Of a stretch of DNA of 64,000 nt, positions 16,645 through 25,879 are shown piece after piece (within the stretch, counting starts at the first letter, position 1; every line of letters begins with the position of its first letter). The notes below the pieces were generated by a model. That model made no database searches. It was not told the DNA's origin and was given only the letters and a program-made list of their open reading frames with translations. Both the position numbers and the translations under genes were made by a program. The stretch is from Bacteroidia bacterium (GTDB lineage Bacteria; Bacteroidota; Bacteroidia; CAILMK01; JBBDIG01), in contig JBBDIG010000037.1 in assembly GCA_040880525.1 (NCBI GenBank), positions 50,727-114,726 on the forward strand, in the 5' to 3' direction.

Positions 16645-18576
16645 ATGGATAATCGCAACTTCTTTATTATCGCATTTAGTTTTCTGCTGTGCGTATTCGG
16701 CACAGAGCCACTCCAGGCACAGGACAAAGGACTTTTTGAAAAGTCGATAACCTTTATGTCTTCACCACGGACCCTTTCATATTTTGTTCCCCAGGATTAT
16801 GATTCTACTAAGAAATACCAACTTATGGTAGGGCTTCATGGCCTGGGAGATAATAGCACGAATTATAGAAATGCACTCATAACCTCGCTGAACTGGCGAA
16901 ACCATTTTCCGCAAACCATTTTCGTATTTCCTGACGGAGGAAATGATCAGGGAAAAGATTTCTATGAACCGGAAAATGATGAAGAAATAATCGGTGAAGC
17001 AATAAGCTATACCATGCAGCGCTACCATATTGACACAGACAGGGTCATCCTTCAGGGATTTTCGCTGGGTGGCAGAAGCGCCCTGAAATATGGACTGGAT
17101 AATCCCGGAGAATTTTTTGGTCTGCTGCTCAATACGCCCGCCATACAAGGTATTCTGGATGCCGAAAACGATCCACAGGCAGGAATTGAATATAACTACG
17201 CAAATGCCTCCCAGATTCCCGTACATATTACGAATGGTGCTGAAGACTTTTTTTACCTCTGGTCAATTGAGCGAATATTCGAAGAGATGGTAAAAAATAA
17301 CGGAAAAGTATATCATGCAGCGGTTCCCGGGCTTGGGCACTCTGTTGCAGCTTTCAGCCATCTGGAAGGCGCCATTCCGTTTTTTGAAGATCCTGCAACC
17401 GCGCCCTATGATGCGGAGATCATTAAAATTGATGCCCCACAAAGAACCTGCGGCTCTCCTGTGAACACGCAAGTCCTGATCAGAAATACCGGAAGCCAGG
17501 ATATAACAGAAGTAGAATTGGAATACGAAGTAAATGGCTCCAGCCAGAGCCACACATGGAGCGGAAACCTGGGTTCGTACGAGAATGCCTGGATACCGTT
17601 GCCGGGCCTGAACCCTTCAGCAGGTTCGCATACGCTTGAGGTGGAAATAACTAGCCTTAACTCCGGCCAACCGGATACTATTTCCACCAGAAATACACAC
17701 TCGGAAGATTTTATAATAGCCGGAACAGGCATGGCTTTGCCACTCTCTGAGGGATTTGAAAGCATTGCAATGCCGCCTGCAGGTTGGGTTCAAAACCAGA
17801 CCGGCAGCATCTTTTTATGGTATGTAGATGATGGCGTGAGCAGAGATGGCCAGAATTCGATAGCGGCATTTAATACCATCTTGCTTTTCAATACGTATGG
17901 AATCAGAGAAGAGATTATGTCGCCCGTTTTAGACCTGAGCACTACCGGCAGTCCTGAGCTGAGTTTCGACATGGCATATAACTACCATAAATATACACCG
18001 CCATACTTTCCTGAAGATACCACGTTTGCTGACACGCTTGAAATTGCCATCTCCACGGATTGTGGTACAACTTATACCGTTCTCTATAAAAAAGGGGGCG
18101 AAGAATTGAAAACCTTTGATGAAGCGATCCTCAATCCACTTTCGCTGCCCTCAGTTTTTCTGGATCCCGAAGAGGATGAATGGAGAACTGAAAAGATAGA
18201 TCTAAGTGCATATAGCAGCGAGACGGATGCGATTATCCGGTTTTCTTATATCTCAGCAATTGGTGGCGCCATAAATATTGACAACGTTCTGATTGATCAG
18301 CCTTCCTCAGTGGAAGAACGCGAGGATAACTTTTCCTTTGAAATTTATCCTAATCCGGCAAACGACCATTTCCGGGTGAGAGCCACTGGTGCGGGTGCGC
18401 ATACCGTGAATCTTTATGATGTCTCCGGCAGAAGGATCCTTTCGGACAGCTTTGAAGCAAATGGCCAGAGCGAAACCTGGATCGGTACGCAGCACTTTAA
18501 GAATGGGATTTACTTCGTGGAAACCATCAGCGCCAAAGGTGACTTTGCCCGGAAGAAGCTGATCATAAACAGGTAG
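16645..18576 (+). CDS. Secreted esterase (PHB-depolymerase-like) with CARDB-like and T9SS sorting domains
   Basis: This is a modular exported protein of about 643 residues. I place the start at ATG 16645 (MDNRNFFIIAFSFLLCVFG), which gives a clean signal peptide ending QAQ; ATG 16624 is also possible. An alpha/beta hydrolase of the feruloyl-esterase/PHB-depolymerase type follows, with GLHGLGDNSTNY, the nucleophile elbow GFSLGG and a late GLGHS histidine. A CARDB-like beta domain comes next (RTCGSPVNTQVLIRNTGSQ), then a MAM/jelly-roll-like segment with SFDMAYNYHKY. A type A T9SS sorting domain ends the protein (IYPNPANDHFRV, GIYFVETIS, KKLIINR). It probably cleaves ester bonds in polymers at the cell surface or outside it. 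Confidence 0.82.
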   Translation: MDNRNFFIIAFSFLLCVFGTEPLQAQDKGLFEKSITFMSSPRTLSYFVPQDYDSTKKYQLMVGLHGLGDNSTNYRNALITSLNWRNHFPQTIFVFPDGGNDQGKDFYEPENDEEIIGEAISYTMQRYHIDTDRVILQGFSLGGRSALKYGLDNPGEFFGLLLNTPAIQGILDAENDPQAGIEYNYANASQIPVHITNGAEDFFYLWSIERIFEEMVKNNGKVYHAAVPGLGHSVAAFSHLEGAIPFFEDPATAPYDAEIIKIDAPQRTCGSPVNTQVLIRNTGSQDITEVELEYEVNGSSQSHTWSGNLGSYENAWIPLPGLNPSAGSHTLEVEITSLNSGQPDTISTRNTHSEDFIIAGTGMALPLSEGFESIAMPPAGWVQNQTGSIFLWYVDDGVSRDGQNSIAAFNTILLFNTYGIREEIMSPVLDLSTTGSPELSFDMAYNYHKYTPPYFPEDTTFADTLEIAISTDCGTTYTVLYKKGGEELKTFDEAILNPLSLPSVFLDPEEDEWRTEKIDLSAYSSETDAIIRFSYISAIGGAINIDNVLIDQPSSVEEREDNFSFEIYPNPANDHFRVRATGAGAHTVNLYDVSGRRILSDSFEANGQSETWIGTQHFKNGIYFVETISAKGDFARKKLIINR

Positions 18577-18577
18577 G

Positions 18578-19483
18578 TTATACCTTTTTTAGTCTGGCTT
18601 GCATAATGGTGGTTATTACCAGGCCTGCGCCAATTGCAGCCAGCCCAAAGATTTTCAGAAAATCAGAGAGAACCGGTTCGGAAGGTTCGGTGCGGGGTGT
18701 AAAATCATCCAGCATGGTCAGATTCCTGGAAAGCAGGAGCTTGGCTTCCTGATCCTTTTGCATTTGGAAAAGCTTGTTTCGCTCTTCATAAACCTGAATA
18801 GGATCGGGCGATTCCATAAACAGCAAACCGGGAGATATTCTTTCTGACAGCATACTTTTTTCGACTACCCGCTTCAGGCTGTCCAGTTGGATGATTTCGT
18901 TTTCCAGCGCATCTATAGAAGTCTTAAGCCTTCTGGTCTGCACTTCGTGAACCTTGACCGCGAATGTATTGCCTGCCAGGTATTGCATCAATTTGGGTCC
19001 CAGATATTCATATACAGCCGGATCGTTTGCCACAACCAGGATTCGCAGCAGGGTTCCCATAATCGTTGAGTCTTTCGAGGGTCTGCTTTCCAGCAGCTTG
19101 ATTTTATTTATTCCCTCAGCACCTGTTGCCGGGATATCAAGCGTCCTGGCCAGCCCTTCAAAATTTTCATCCAACAGGTATATCTCCAGGTTTTGAAGAA
19201 AGTCCTCATAGTAGCCACGGGAAAGATGAGAGGACGAGAGCGTCATATCAGAATAATATACAGGCGGGCTGAAATGATGAAACAGCCAGCCCGCTCCCAA
19301 TCCAACTCCTGCCGCCAGGATCAATACCCAAAAGAAACGGGCAATGCCGGTGAAGAAAATGGCCAGTCCCGCTCCCATCTTTTTCAACTGCCTTGATAAC
19401 CAGTTAATAACCGGCCCCAGGTCAAGTTCTTCATCTGATCGCATACCGTTTCTTTTTCGCTGTAAATCTTCATTCGGTTCCAT
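18578..19483 (-). CDS. Wzz-like polysaccharide chain-length determinant
   Basis: This 301-residue inner-membrane protein has the Wzz/PCP topology. A charged cytoplasmic N-terminus (about 60 residues) is followed by one membrane segment (LVILAAGVGLGAGWLF region), a large helical periplasmic domain (about 85-265) and a C-terminal membrane segment ending in a basic tail (MQARLKKV). The start is the ATG at 19483; the further upstream codon in frame is TTG. Proteins of this shape set the length of O-antigen or exopolysaccharide chains. The gene is divergent from the glycosyltransferase/polymerase operon that begins at 19626, which supports that role. Confidence 0.8.
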   Translation of the reverse strand: MEPNEDLQRKRNGMRSDEELDLGPVINWLSRQLKKMGAGLAIFFTGIARFFWVLILAAGVGLGAGWLFHHFSPPVYYSDMTLSSSHLSRGYYEDFLQNLEIYLLDENFEGLARTLDIPATGAEGINKIKLLESRPSKDSTIMGTLLRILVVANDPAVYEYLGPKLMQYLAGNTFAVKVHEVQTRRLKTSIDALENEIIQLDSLKRVVEKSMLSERISPGLLFMESPDPIQVYEERNKLFQMQKDQEAKLLLSRNLTMLDDFTPRTEPSEPVLSDFLKIFGLAAIGAGLVITTIMQARLKKV

Positions 19484-19625
19484 AGGCCGCAAAATAGTGA
19501 TTAGTGTTTAGTTTTGAATTTGCAAATTTGAATATTTGCCGCGAATACAGAATTCCAAGGCGACCCGCTAAAGCTCAGCCTTTCCGGATCAGTATAAACT
19601 TGCACTTTTTACAGCCTCCATTCCT

Positions 19626-20537
19626 GTGGTCTATATCCTGATCGTAAATCATAATAATTGGCACGACACTGCATCGTGCGTTCAGTCTTTGTTAAATTCT
19701 CATTTTAATAAATTCAGGATTGTAATAATAAATAATGGCGAAAACCGGCCCGTTGCGGACGCTTTGCCCAGCGCCCGCATTTTTACAAATACTGAATTTA
19801 ACGATTCTCCGGTCCACGAATGGGAAACGCTGAATATCGTCAACACCTCGAATCGCGGATATGGTGCAGCCGTTAATCTCGTGCTGCCAAAGATCTCCAG
19901 TGAAAAGGGTTACGCCTGGTTGCTCAATCCTGACATAATGGTGGAGCCGGAAACGCTGGCAGCACTGATGGCCTGCGCAGAAAGATCCACCGGAAAGGTG
20001 ATTTTTGGTTGCAAGGTATATTCCGCAACAACCCCAGCCGCACTGCTTTATCTGGGCGGTTATCGCTTAAATGCCTGGTCCGGCACCATTCGCTTTATCC
20101 GTAACGAGGCGCAGGAAAATGAGCTTTTCGCTATTTCTGGCGGATGTCTTTTTGCCGCCACCGCTGCCTTCGCTGAAGTGGGTTTATTCCCCGAAGATTA
20201 TTTTATTTATTGGGAAGATACCGAGTGGTGCTACCAGGCGCGGCTGCAGCAATACCGCTTGCAGGTTTGCCATAAGGCTATTTGCTACGACAAAGGCAGC
20301 ACCACCATTGGCAAAGGATATTTAGCCGATTATTTTTATTCATACAATGGACTTCGTTTTCTGCACAGATTTTATCCGTGGGCGCTTCCGCTGGCAATGG
20401 CGGCTAATTGCGGCCGCATCATTAAGCGCCTGGCAGGAGGAAAGCTGAAAAATGCGCGGGCTATCTTACTTTCGACATTCCATTTCATCACTGGCCGAAA
20501 ACCCAATGCAGACCGCTTACTCGCTCACCGTAAATAA
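19626..20537 (+). CDS. Glycosyltransferase family 2 (rhamnosyltransferase-like)
   Basis: This 303-residue GT-A fold glycosyltransferase opens with VYILIVNHNNWHDTASCVQS, has the sugar-nucleotide Asp motif LLNPDIMVEPETL (about residue 97), and carries the catalytic-base region YFIYWEDTEWCYQARL (about residue 196). This arrangement is typical of WcaA/RfbF-like rhamnosyl or related transferases. The start is GTG. It is the first gene of a four-gene operon with overlapping reading frames; its 3' end overlaps the next gene by 32 bases. It presumably adds one sugar of the repeat unit at the inner membrane. Confidence 0.88.
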   Translation: MVYILIVNHNNWHDTASCVQSLLNSHFNKFRIVIINNGENRPVADALPSARIFTNTEFNDSPVHEWETLNIVNTSNRGYGAAVNLVLPKISSEKGYAWLLNPDIMVEPETLAALMACAERSTGKVIFGCKVYSATTPAALLYLGGYRLNAWSGTIRFIRNEAQENELFAISGGCLFAATAAFAEVGLFPEDYFIYWEDTEWCYQARLQQYRLQVCHKAICYDKGSTTIGKGYLADYFYSYNGLRFLHRFYPWALPLAMAANCGRIIKRLAGGKLKNARAILLSTFHFITGRKPNADRLLAHRK

Positions 20538-21735
20538 ATACCTGCTCTTTGCGGTGCTCTGCTTTTTCTTCAATTCGTTGGGGCTACCGGAAGGATTGTT
20601 ATACACCACGCTGTTAGCGCCCTTCCTCTATGTTTGGGCTGCCCGGCATGGACAACGAAATATGTTGCGCAATTTTCTATTGTTGCTTGCTCCTTTTGCC
20701 ATCATTCATTTTGCAGGAGGAGTTGACGGGAATAGCTATCTTATTTCAACCATACTGTTGTTTTCAGTTTTTATATACGTCAGGGCCGCCCATACTTTTT
20801 TTAAGTGGTATGACAGGCTTGAATATATTTTCTTCAGGATCCTGATTTTAAATTTTGTGCTCACCCTCATTGCGCTGATCCTGATATTTACTCCGGTTTC
20901 AGAGTGGATGTGGTTTCGAACCAATCTCACCGGGAACTTCAGGGAGTTTCCCAGGCTTAGCCTGTTTACTTACGAGGCTTCATATTATTCCACGTTGCTG
21001 GTTCCGCTTGTGGGTTTCTTCGGATTAAAGCTAGTTTTGGGAAAAACACAAAATCCGCGGTGGCTCATCCTGCTTATGGCCGGATTGCCACTCATACTGT
21101 CATTTTCGCTCGGCATTCTCAGTTGCCTGATAATAGCCACCGCCATTTTGCTTCTGATGAACCGCAGACAATTGCTGCTGAAACGCAGCGTAGCAAACCT
21201 GATTACCGCGGTCGCGATCCTTATGATCATTTCATTCCTCTTTCTGCTCGTTTTTCTTCCGGAGAACGTGCTGTTTCAGCGGCTTATAAATATTTTGGAG
21301 GGCAAAGATCTTTCTGCTAAAGGCCGACTGACGGAAGCTTACTTTTTCGCTACACGTTTCGCCACCGAAAAAAATATCTGGTTTGGGATTGGCATTGGCC
21401 AAATCAAAATCTTCGGAGAAGAGGTGATACGAAACTATTACAATTACCATATTGGGGATATTCCGGTGGTGCGAATTCCGAATGCTTTTGCCGAAACCAT
21501 CGCAACTTTTGGTATCCTGGGTGCAGCAGGCAGATTGATCCTTGAAATTTATTTATTTATAAAAACACGGGTGTTTAATAATTACTTCCGGACATTGTTG
21601 TTTTTCACAATTTTCGTGTATCAATTTACCGGAAGCTTTCTCACGAATGTGGCTGAATATACTATCTGGGCACTGGCGTTTTGCAGTTGCTTTCCGCAGT
21701 TCGACCGGCCCGCTAAGGAAATGGAAGCACTATGA
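20506..21735 (+). CDS. O-antigen polymerase/ligase-like membrane protein
   Basis: This is a very hydrophobic protein of about 409 residues with roughly ten membrane segments. It has a large loop around residues 285-345 containing the segment SAKGRLTEAYFF and the motif GIGIGQIK, a layout typical of Wzy polymerases and WaaL-type ligases. Sequence conservation in these families is low, so the call rests on topology and on neighbours (Wzz-like gene upstream, glycosyltransferases on both sides). The start at ATG 20506 overlaps the GT2 gene by 32 bases, and the stop overlaps the next start in ATGA. Polymerisation of lipid-linked repeat units is the likely role. Confidence 0.72.
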   Translation: MQTAYSLTVNKYLLFAVLCFFFNSLGLPEGLLYTTLLAPFLYVWAARHGQRNMLRNFLLLLAPFAIIHFAGGVDGNSYLISTILLFSVFIYVRAAHTFFKWYDRLEYIFFRILILNFVLTLIALILIFTPVSEWMWFRTNLTGNFREFPRLSLFTYEASYYSTLLVPLVGFFGLKLVLGKTQNPRWLILLMAGLPLILSFSLGILSCLIIATAILLLMNRRQLLLKRSVANLITAVAILMIISFLFLLVFLPENVLFQRLINILEGKDLSAKGRLTEAYFFATRFATEKNIWFGIGIGQIKIFGEEVIRNYYNYHIGDIPVVRIPNAFAETIATFGILGAAGRLILEIYLFIKTRVFNNYFRTLLFFTIFVYQFTGSFLTNVAEYTIWALAFCSCFPQFDRPAKEMEAL

Positions 21736-22808
21736 ATGTACTGATGCTTATTCGTGCCACAGCTTTTGACGTGCAGGGAGGCGACACCATCCAGGCGCGG
21801 GCTACAGCGCGCTATCTGCGGCATGCAGGAGTTGAGGTTGATCTGAAATTGACCAGCGAAAGCATTGATTATTCCGAATATCAACTGATCCACTTTTTCA
21901 ATATCATACGGCCGGCAGACATTCTTCCTCATATTGAAAAATCAAAACTTCCGTTTGTCATCTCGCCCATTTTTGTGGATTATTCTGAATTTGATAAAAA
22001 AGCACGAAAAGGAATTGCCGGATCATTAGCTCGCCTTGTAAGCAATGATTTTCTCGAATATCTTAAAGCCATAGCCCGAATGGCTGTTAACAAGGAAATG
22101 ATCCGCAGCCGCGATTACCTGCTTTGGGGTCATAAAAAATCAATTCGTTATTTAATAAAAAATTCATCATTTCTTTTACCAAATTCAGAAAGTGAAATTA
22201 TGCGTTTATTTAATCATTATAATATTAGAAATAAATATAATGTAATTCCAAATGGAATTGATACTGAAATATTTAAAGAACAAAACACACCTGAAAAGAA
22301 GCGGAATGGCGTAATATGCGTAGGGCAAATTCACGGACTTAAAAATCAACTGAACCTGATCCGCGCAATGAATAAAACGGATTTACCGCTGACGATTATT
22401 GGTAAACCTACCTTGAACGGTAAATCCTATTACGAACAATGCAGAAGGCAGGCAGGCGGCAATATCAGATTTGTTAATTTTCTGGCGCAGGAGGAGTTGG
22501 TGAAATGTTACCGCCAGGCTAAAGTACACGTACTGCCAAGCTGGTTTGAGACCACCGGGCTTTCTTCGCTCGAAGCAGCGGCAATGGGTTGCAATATAGT
22601 GATCACCCGCAAAGGTGATGCATTTGAATATTTTGGAGATTTGGCAACCTACTGCGAACCTGAAAGTGTGGAAAGTATCCGGCAAGCCGTGCTGGATGCG
22701 CATTCCCGGCAAGCGAGCCCCGGATTGCGCGATATGATTTTTGCACGGTATACCTGGAAAAAAGCAGCCGAAGCTACGCTGGAGGCTTATAAAACTACTT
22801 TGTCATGA
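21732..22808 (+). CDS. Glycosyltransferase family 4
   Basis: This is a 358-residue GT-B fold transferase. The N-terminal domain is divergent (MNVLMLIRATAFDVQGGDTI). The C-terminal nucleotide-sugar domain is clear: VIPNGIDTEIF (about residue 173), VGQIHGLKNQLNLIRAM, then the retaining GT4 active-site stretch VLPSWFETTGLSSLEAAAMG with the E-x7-E-like acids. It overlaps the preceding polymerase-like gene and the following gene by ATGA, so the cluster is translationally coupled. It likely assembles the same polysaccharide repeat unit. A central segment (about 22130-22280) is noticeably AT-rich compared with the rest. Confidence 0.88.
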   Translation: MNVLMLIRATAFDVQGGDTIQARATARYLRHAGVEVDLKLTSESIDYSEYQLIHFFNIIRPADILPHIEKSKLPFVISPIFVDYSEFDKKARKGIAGSLARLVSNDFLEYLKAIARMAVNKEMIRSRDYLLWGHKKSIRYLIKNSSFLLPNSESEIMRLFNHYNIRNKYNVIPNGIDTEIFKEQNTPEKKRNGVICVGQIHGLKNQLNLIRAMNKTDLPLTIIGKPTLNGKSYYEQCRRQAGGNIRFVNFLAQEELVKCYRQAKVHVLPSWFETTGLSSLEAAAMGCNIVITRKGDAFEYFGDLATYCEPESVESIRQAVLDAHSRQASPGLRDMIFARYTWKKAAEATLEAYKTTLS

Positions 22809-23887
22809 AGATTGGAATTCTTGGCAGCCGCGGCATTCCAAACCGCTATGGCGGCTTCGAGCAGTTTGCCGAATATCTCTCTGCCGGGCTTGCGGAGCGC
22901 GGACACCAGGTTTGGGTTTATTCTCCGCATCAGCATCCTTACCACGAAGCTAAGCTGGGCCGTGTAAACATTATTCATTGTTACGATCCTGAAATTTGGC
23001 TGGGAACGGCCGGGCAGTTTATTTACGATCTGAATTGTATTCGCGATAGCCGCCACCGGGATTTTGATGCGCTGCTCTTTCTGGGCTACACAAGCAGCTC
23101 CGCCTGGAGGAGATTTTACCCTGAAAAGCCGCTGATCATCACAAACATGGACGGCTTGGAATGGAAGCGGGCCAAATACGGACAAGCGGTAAAACGCTTC
23201 CTGAAACTTGCGGAGAAATGGGCAGTAAATAGCAGTGATGTAGTGGTTGCCGATTCCAGTGCCATTGCAAAATATCTTCAGGAAAAATATAGCCGGCAGG
23301 TGGTAACCATCCCTTATTCCGCCACCGTATTTGAAGATCCTGATCCGCAAATGCTGGAACTGCTGAATTTGCGTCCATATCATTATGATATGCTCATTGC
23401 CCGCCTGGAGCCGGAAAACCATATTGAGATGATTTTACAAGGATATTTAAAAGCGAATATTTCACACCCATTTTTAGTGATAGGCGGCACAGACCGGAAA
23501 TATGGTAAGTTTCTCCGGAAGCGGTTTTCTGAAAGCCGGATCAGGTTTGTAGGCGGCATTTACGATCAGCAGTTGCTGAATAATCTTCGCTACTACAGCC
23601 GGCTCTATTTCCACGGCCATAGCGTGGGCGGCACCAACCCTTCGCTCCTTGAGGCAATGGCTTCATCAGCCTCCATCGTAGCTCACGATAATCCCTTTAA
23701 CCGCGCAGTTTTAGGAAATGACGCGCAATATTTCCAAACCCCAAATGAAGTTGCCCAACTAATCCTAAAAAAGGATGACCGTATATTTAAAAAATATATT
23801 AAAAATAACCTGGTAAAAATTCAAAATGAATATTCCTTAGAAAAAATTATTAATGGGTACAATTTAATTATGAGTGATGAATTGTGA
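22805..23887 (+). CDS. DUF1972 / family 4 glycosyltransferase (rhamnosyltransferase-like)
   Basis: This is a 360-residue GT-B transferase of the DUF1972 type. The N-terminus has the hallmark MKIGILGSRGIPNRYGGFEQ, followed by NMDGLEWKRAKY (about residue 117). The C-terminal donor-binding part contains FHGHSVGGTNPSLLEAMA with the catalytic Glu residues. Characterised relatives transfer rhamnose or related deoxysugars in O-antigen and exopolysaccharide synthesis. It is the last gene of the four-gene operon, and its stop is followed by an intergenic repeat tract (23890-24035). Confidence 0.88.
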   Translation: MKIGILGSRGIPNRYGGFEQFAEYLSAGLAERGHQVWVYSPHQHPYHEAKLGRVNIIHCYDPEIWLGTAGQFIYDLNCIRDSRHRDFDALLFLGYTSSSAWRRFYPEKPLIITNMDGLEWKRAKYGQAVKRFLKLAEKWAVNSSDVVVADSSAIAKYLQEKYSRQVVTIPYSATVFEDPDPQMLELLNLRPYHYDMLIARLEPENHIEMILQGYLKANISHPFLVIGGTDRKYGKFLRKRFSESRIRFVGGIYDQQLLNNLRYYSRLYFHGHSVGGTNPSLLEAMASSASIVAHDNPFNRAVLGNDAQYFQTPNEVAQLILKKDDRIFKKYIKNNLVKIQNEYSLEKIINGYNLIMSDEL

Positions 23888-23889
23888 AT

Positions 23890-24035
23890 TAAATAAACAC
23901 TTTGTGATTCTTCGTGCTCTTAGCACCTAAAGGTCAAATATAAAAAACTTAGTGCCCCTTCGAGTGCTTGGAGTCTTTGTGTCTAAAAATAAAAAACTTT
24001 GTGACCCCTAGTGTTCTCAGTGCCTTTATGTCTAA
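23890..24035 (+). repeat. CTTTGTG/CTTAGTG intergenic repeat tract (copy 1)
   Basis: The stretch is built of imperfect, roughly 7-base phased words such as CTTTGTG, CTTCGTG, CTTAGTG, CTTGGAG and GTGTCTAA, separated by A-rich spacers (AAAATAAAAAA). The same word family appears at 44140-44320 and, reversed, at 50578-50680. All three lie between genes. Function is unknown. Confidence 0.75.
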
Positions 24036-24039
24036 GCAT

Positions 24040-24711
24040 TTAAACAATCCCCATTGCCTCTTTTAAATAATCATTCACAGGTTTCGCGGTCATGTAATAA
24101 TCCATCATAATTTCCGGAAGGTTCGGCTTGAGGATAATATCAGCATCCGTTTCCACCATGTAGTAAAACTGTTTATTGAAAAGCAGCGGTTGTTCCTGTG
24201 CGGCATCTTTAAATTCCTTTGGCAGCACCTTGTTTTTCTCGCCTTTCAGTTCTCCAAATTTTGCTTTGAACTCCTTTTGGTTTGAAAGCTTTTCCAGTTT
24301 TCCGGGATGGGTAGCTATATGTTCCCGTAATTTTTGCAGCGTGTCTTTTTCCAATTGGTAGGCACCTCCGCCTATCCATGCTTTTTCACCCCCAAACTGA
24401 AAATAAAGACCGGGGTGTTGATGATCCTTTCGGCCTTGCGGGGAAATGATAGCAGCCATGTGCGTTTTATAGAGTGACTTATCCTGCGAAAACCGGATGT
24501 CGCGGTTGATGCGGAAAATTGCGTTCTTTGGCTCCAGTTGAATTTCGGGGTCCACGGCCTGGATTCGCTTTATCATTTCCTGAACAAAGCTTTGGAAAGG
24601 TTTTTTGACTGAGGTCTCATATCGTTTCCGGTTTTCATCAAACCAGGCTTTGTGATTGTTCTTTTCCAGTTCGAGGAAAAAAGCGATAAAATCTTTGCTG
24701 AAGTATGACAT
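24040..24711 (-). CDS. DUF2461 domain protein
   Basis: This 223-residue cytoplasmic protein belongs to the DUF2461 family, recognised by the N-terminal FFLELEKNNHKAWFDENRKRY, the central INRDIRFSQDKSLYKTHMAA and YFQFGGEKAWIGGGAY. The family (TIGR02453) is widespread in Bacteroidota and other phyla and has no established function. The length is normal. It ends next to the intergenic repeat tract and is divergent from the DUF1571/LysM gene. Confidence 0.9.
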   Translation of the reverse strand: MSYFSKDFIAFFLELEKNNHKAWFDENRKRYETSVKKPFQSFVQEMIKRIQAVDPEIQLEPKNAIFRINRDIRFSQDKSLYKTHMAAIISPQGRKDHQHPGLYFQFGGEKAWIGGGAYQLEKDTLQKLREHIATHPGKLEKLSNQKEFKAKFGELKGEKNKVLPKEFKDAAQEQPLLFNKQFYYMVETDADIILKPNLPEIMMDYYMTAKPVNDYLKEAMGIV

Positions 24712-24804
24712 GGCAATTTATTTTTCGGAGCAATTTCGCAAATTCTTTGAGGGAAGCAAAGGTTTCGGTTGTCTTAATATTAACTATCAGAATTATTAAA
24801 TAAT

Positions 24805-25653
24805 ATGCTTATACTGAGGATCATTGTTTCATTCCTGCTTATATTGATTGCAGATCAGGAACTGGCGGCACAGAATGCGATATCCATTGTGAGGAATATG
24901 TTTACGGCAGCGCATAAAGTGGAGACCTTGCAATATACAATGGCTAAAAAAGAGCGAATTGATGGTAAAATGGTTTCGCAGGTCTCCACCACCAAAATGC
25001 AATCAGAGCCGCTGAAGGTTTATATCCGCCAGCAAAGTCCGGAAGAGGGTCTCGAAGTGCTGTACGTAACGGGAAAGAATAACGGTAAGGCGCTCATCAA
25101 TCCGAATGGCTTTCCCTGGATCAACGTGAGCCTCGATCCGCTGGGCGGACAGATGAGGAAGGATCAGCACCACACGATATTTCAATCAGGCTTCGGATAT
25201 TTTATCGCTATCCTTGAAAACCTGATGAAAAAATACGAGGATGATCTACCGCGACTTGTAGTATATAAGGGAGAAGCAGAAGTGGACGGAGTGGCCTGCC
25301 ACCGTATATTATTCGACAATCCTAATTTCGGATACCGGAAATACACCATACAGCCCGGAGAAAGCCTGAAGGATATAGCCCGCAAATTTCACATCGGTGA
25401 ATACCAGATACTGGAAGCTAATGCTGACCTCTATGATTTTGATGATGGTGAACCAGGAATGGAGATCACCATCCCGGTGGATTATGCCCGGAAGATGGAA
25501 ATTTTCATAAATAAACAGAGCCGACTCCCGGTACTTCTGCGGGTTTATGATGACAAGGGTCTTTATGAAGAATACCGGTATCACAATGTAAAAGTGAACC
25601 CGCCTTTCCGGGAGGATGAGTTTACCGAAAATTATCCGGATTATGGGTTTTAA
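24805..25653 (+). CDS. DUF1571 protein with internal LysM domain
   Basis: This 282-residue exported protein has a signal peptide at residues 1-22 (ending ELAAQ). The DUF1571 fold is seen in QYTMAKKERIDGKM, LKVYIRQQSPEEGLEVLYV and, at the end, QSRLPVLLRVYDDKGLYEEY. Between these parts, at about residues 173-225, sits a LysM-like segment (YTIQPGESLKDIARKFHIGE, ending GMEITIP). LysM domains bind peptidoglycan or chitin-type sugars, so the protein may be held at the cell wall in the periplasm. DUF1571 has an LolA/LppX-like flavour, but no function is established. Confidence 0.82.
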   Translation: MLILRIIVSFLLILIADQELAAQNAISIVRNMFTAAHKVETLQYTMAKKERIDGKMVSQVSTTKMQSEPLKVYIRQQSPEEGLEVLYVTGKNNGKALINPNGFPWINVSLDPLGGQMRKDQHHTIFQSGFGYFIAILENLMKKYEDDLPRLVVYKGEAEVDGVACHRILFDNPNFGYRKYTIQPGESLKDIARKFHIGEYQILEANADLYDFDDGEPGMEITIPVDYARKMEIFINKQSRLPVLLRVYDDKGLYEEYRYHNVKVNPPFREDEFTENYPDYGF

Positions 25654-25879
25654 TGGACTTCAATATTCCGACTGGCGAATTATGGAAGTAATCAGATACA
25701 CCAACGGGAAGGTTGGCGGTACTTGCTCCATAGCCTCCGGTTTCAACCGGGAAAAATGGGATAAAATAGAACATAACCGTTTTAACGGTTTACATTTAAA
25801 GTATGCGTTGTCTGCTTGGTATGAGTTACGTTGTCGCTAAATTCGCACCAGCGAGGCTACTCATATTGTGGCTAATTTT

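Noticed and set aside
18578..23887. A complete capsule or O-antigen cluster
   Set aside because: Only a Wzz-like protein, a polymerase-like protein and three glycosyltransferases are present; no flippase, initiating transferase or nucleotide-sugar genes are in the window.
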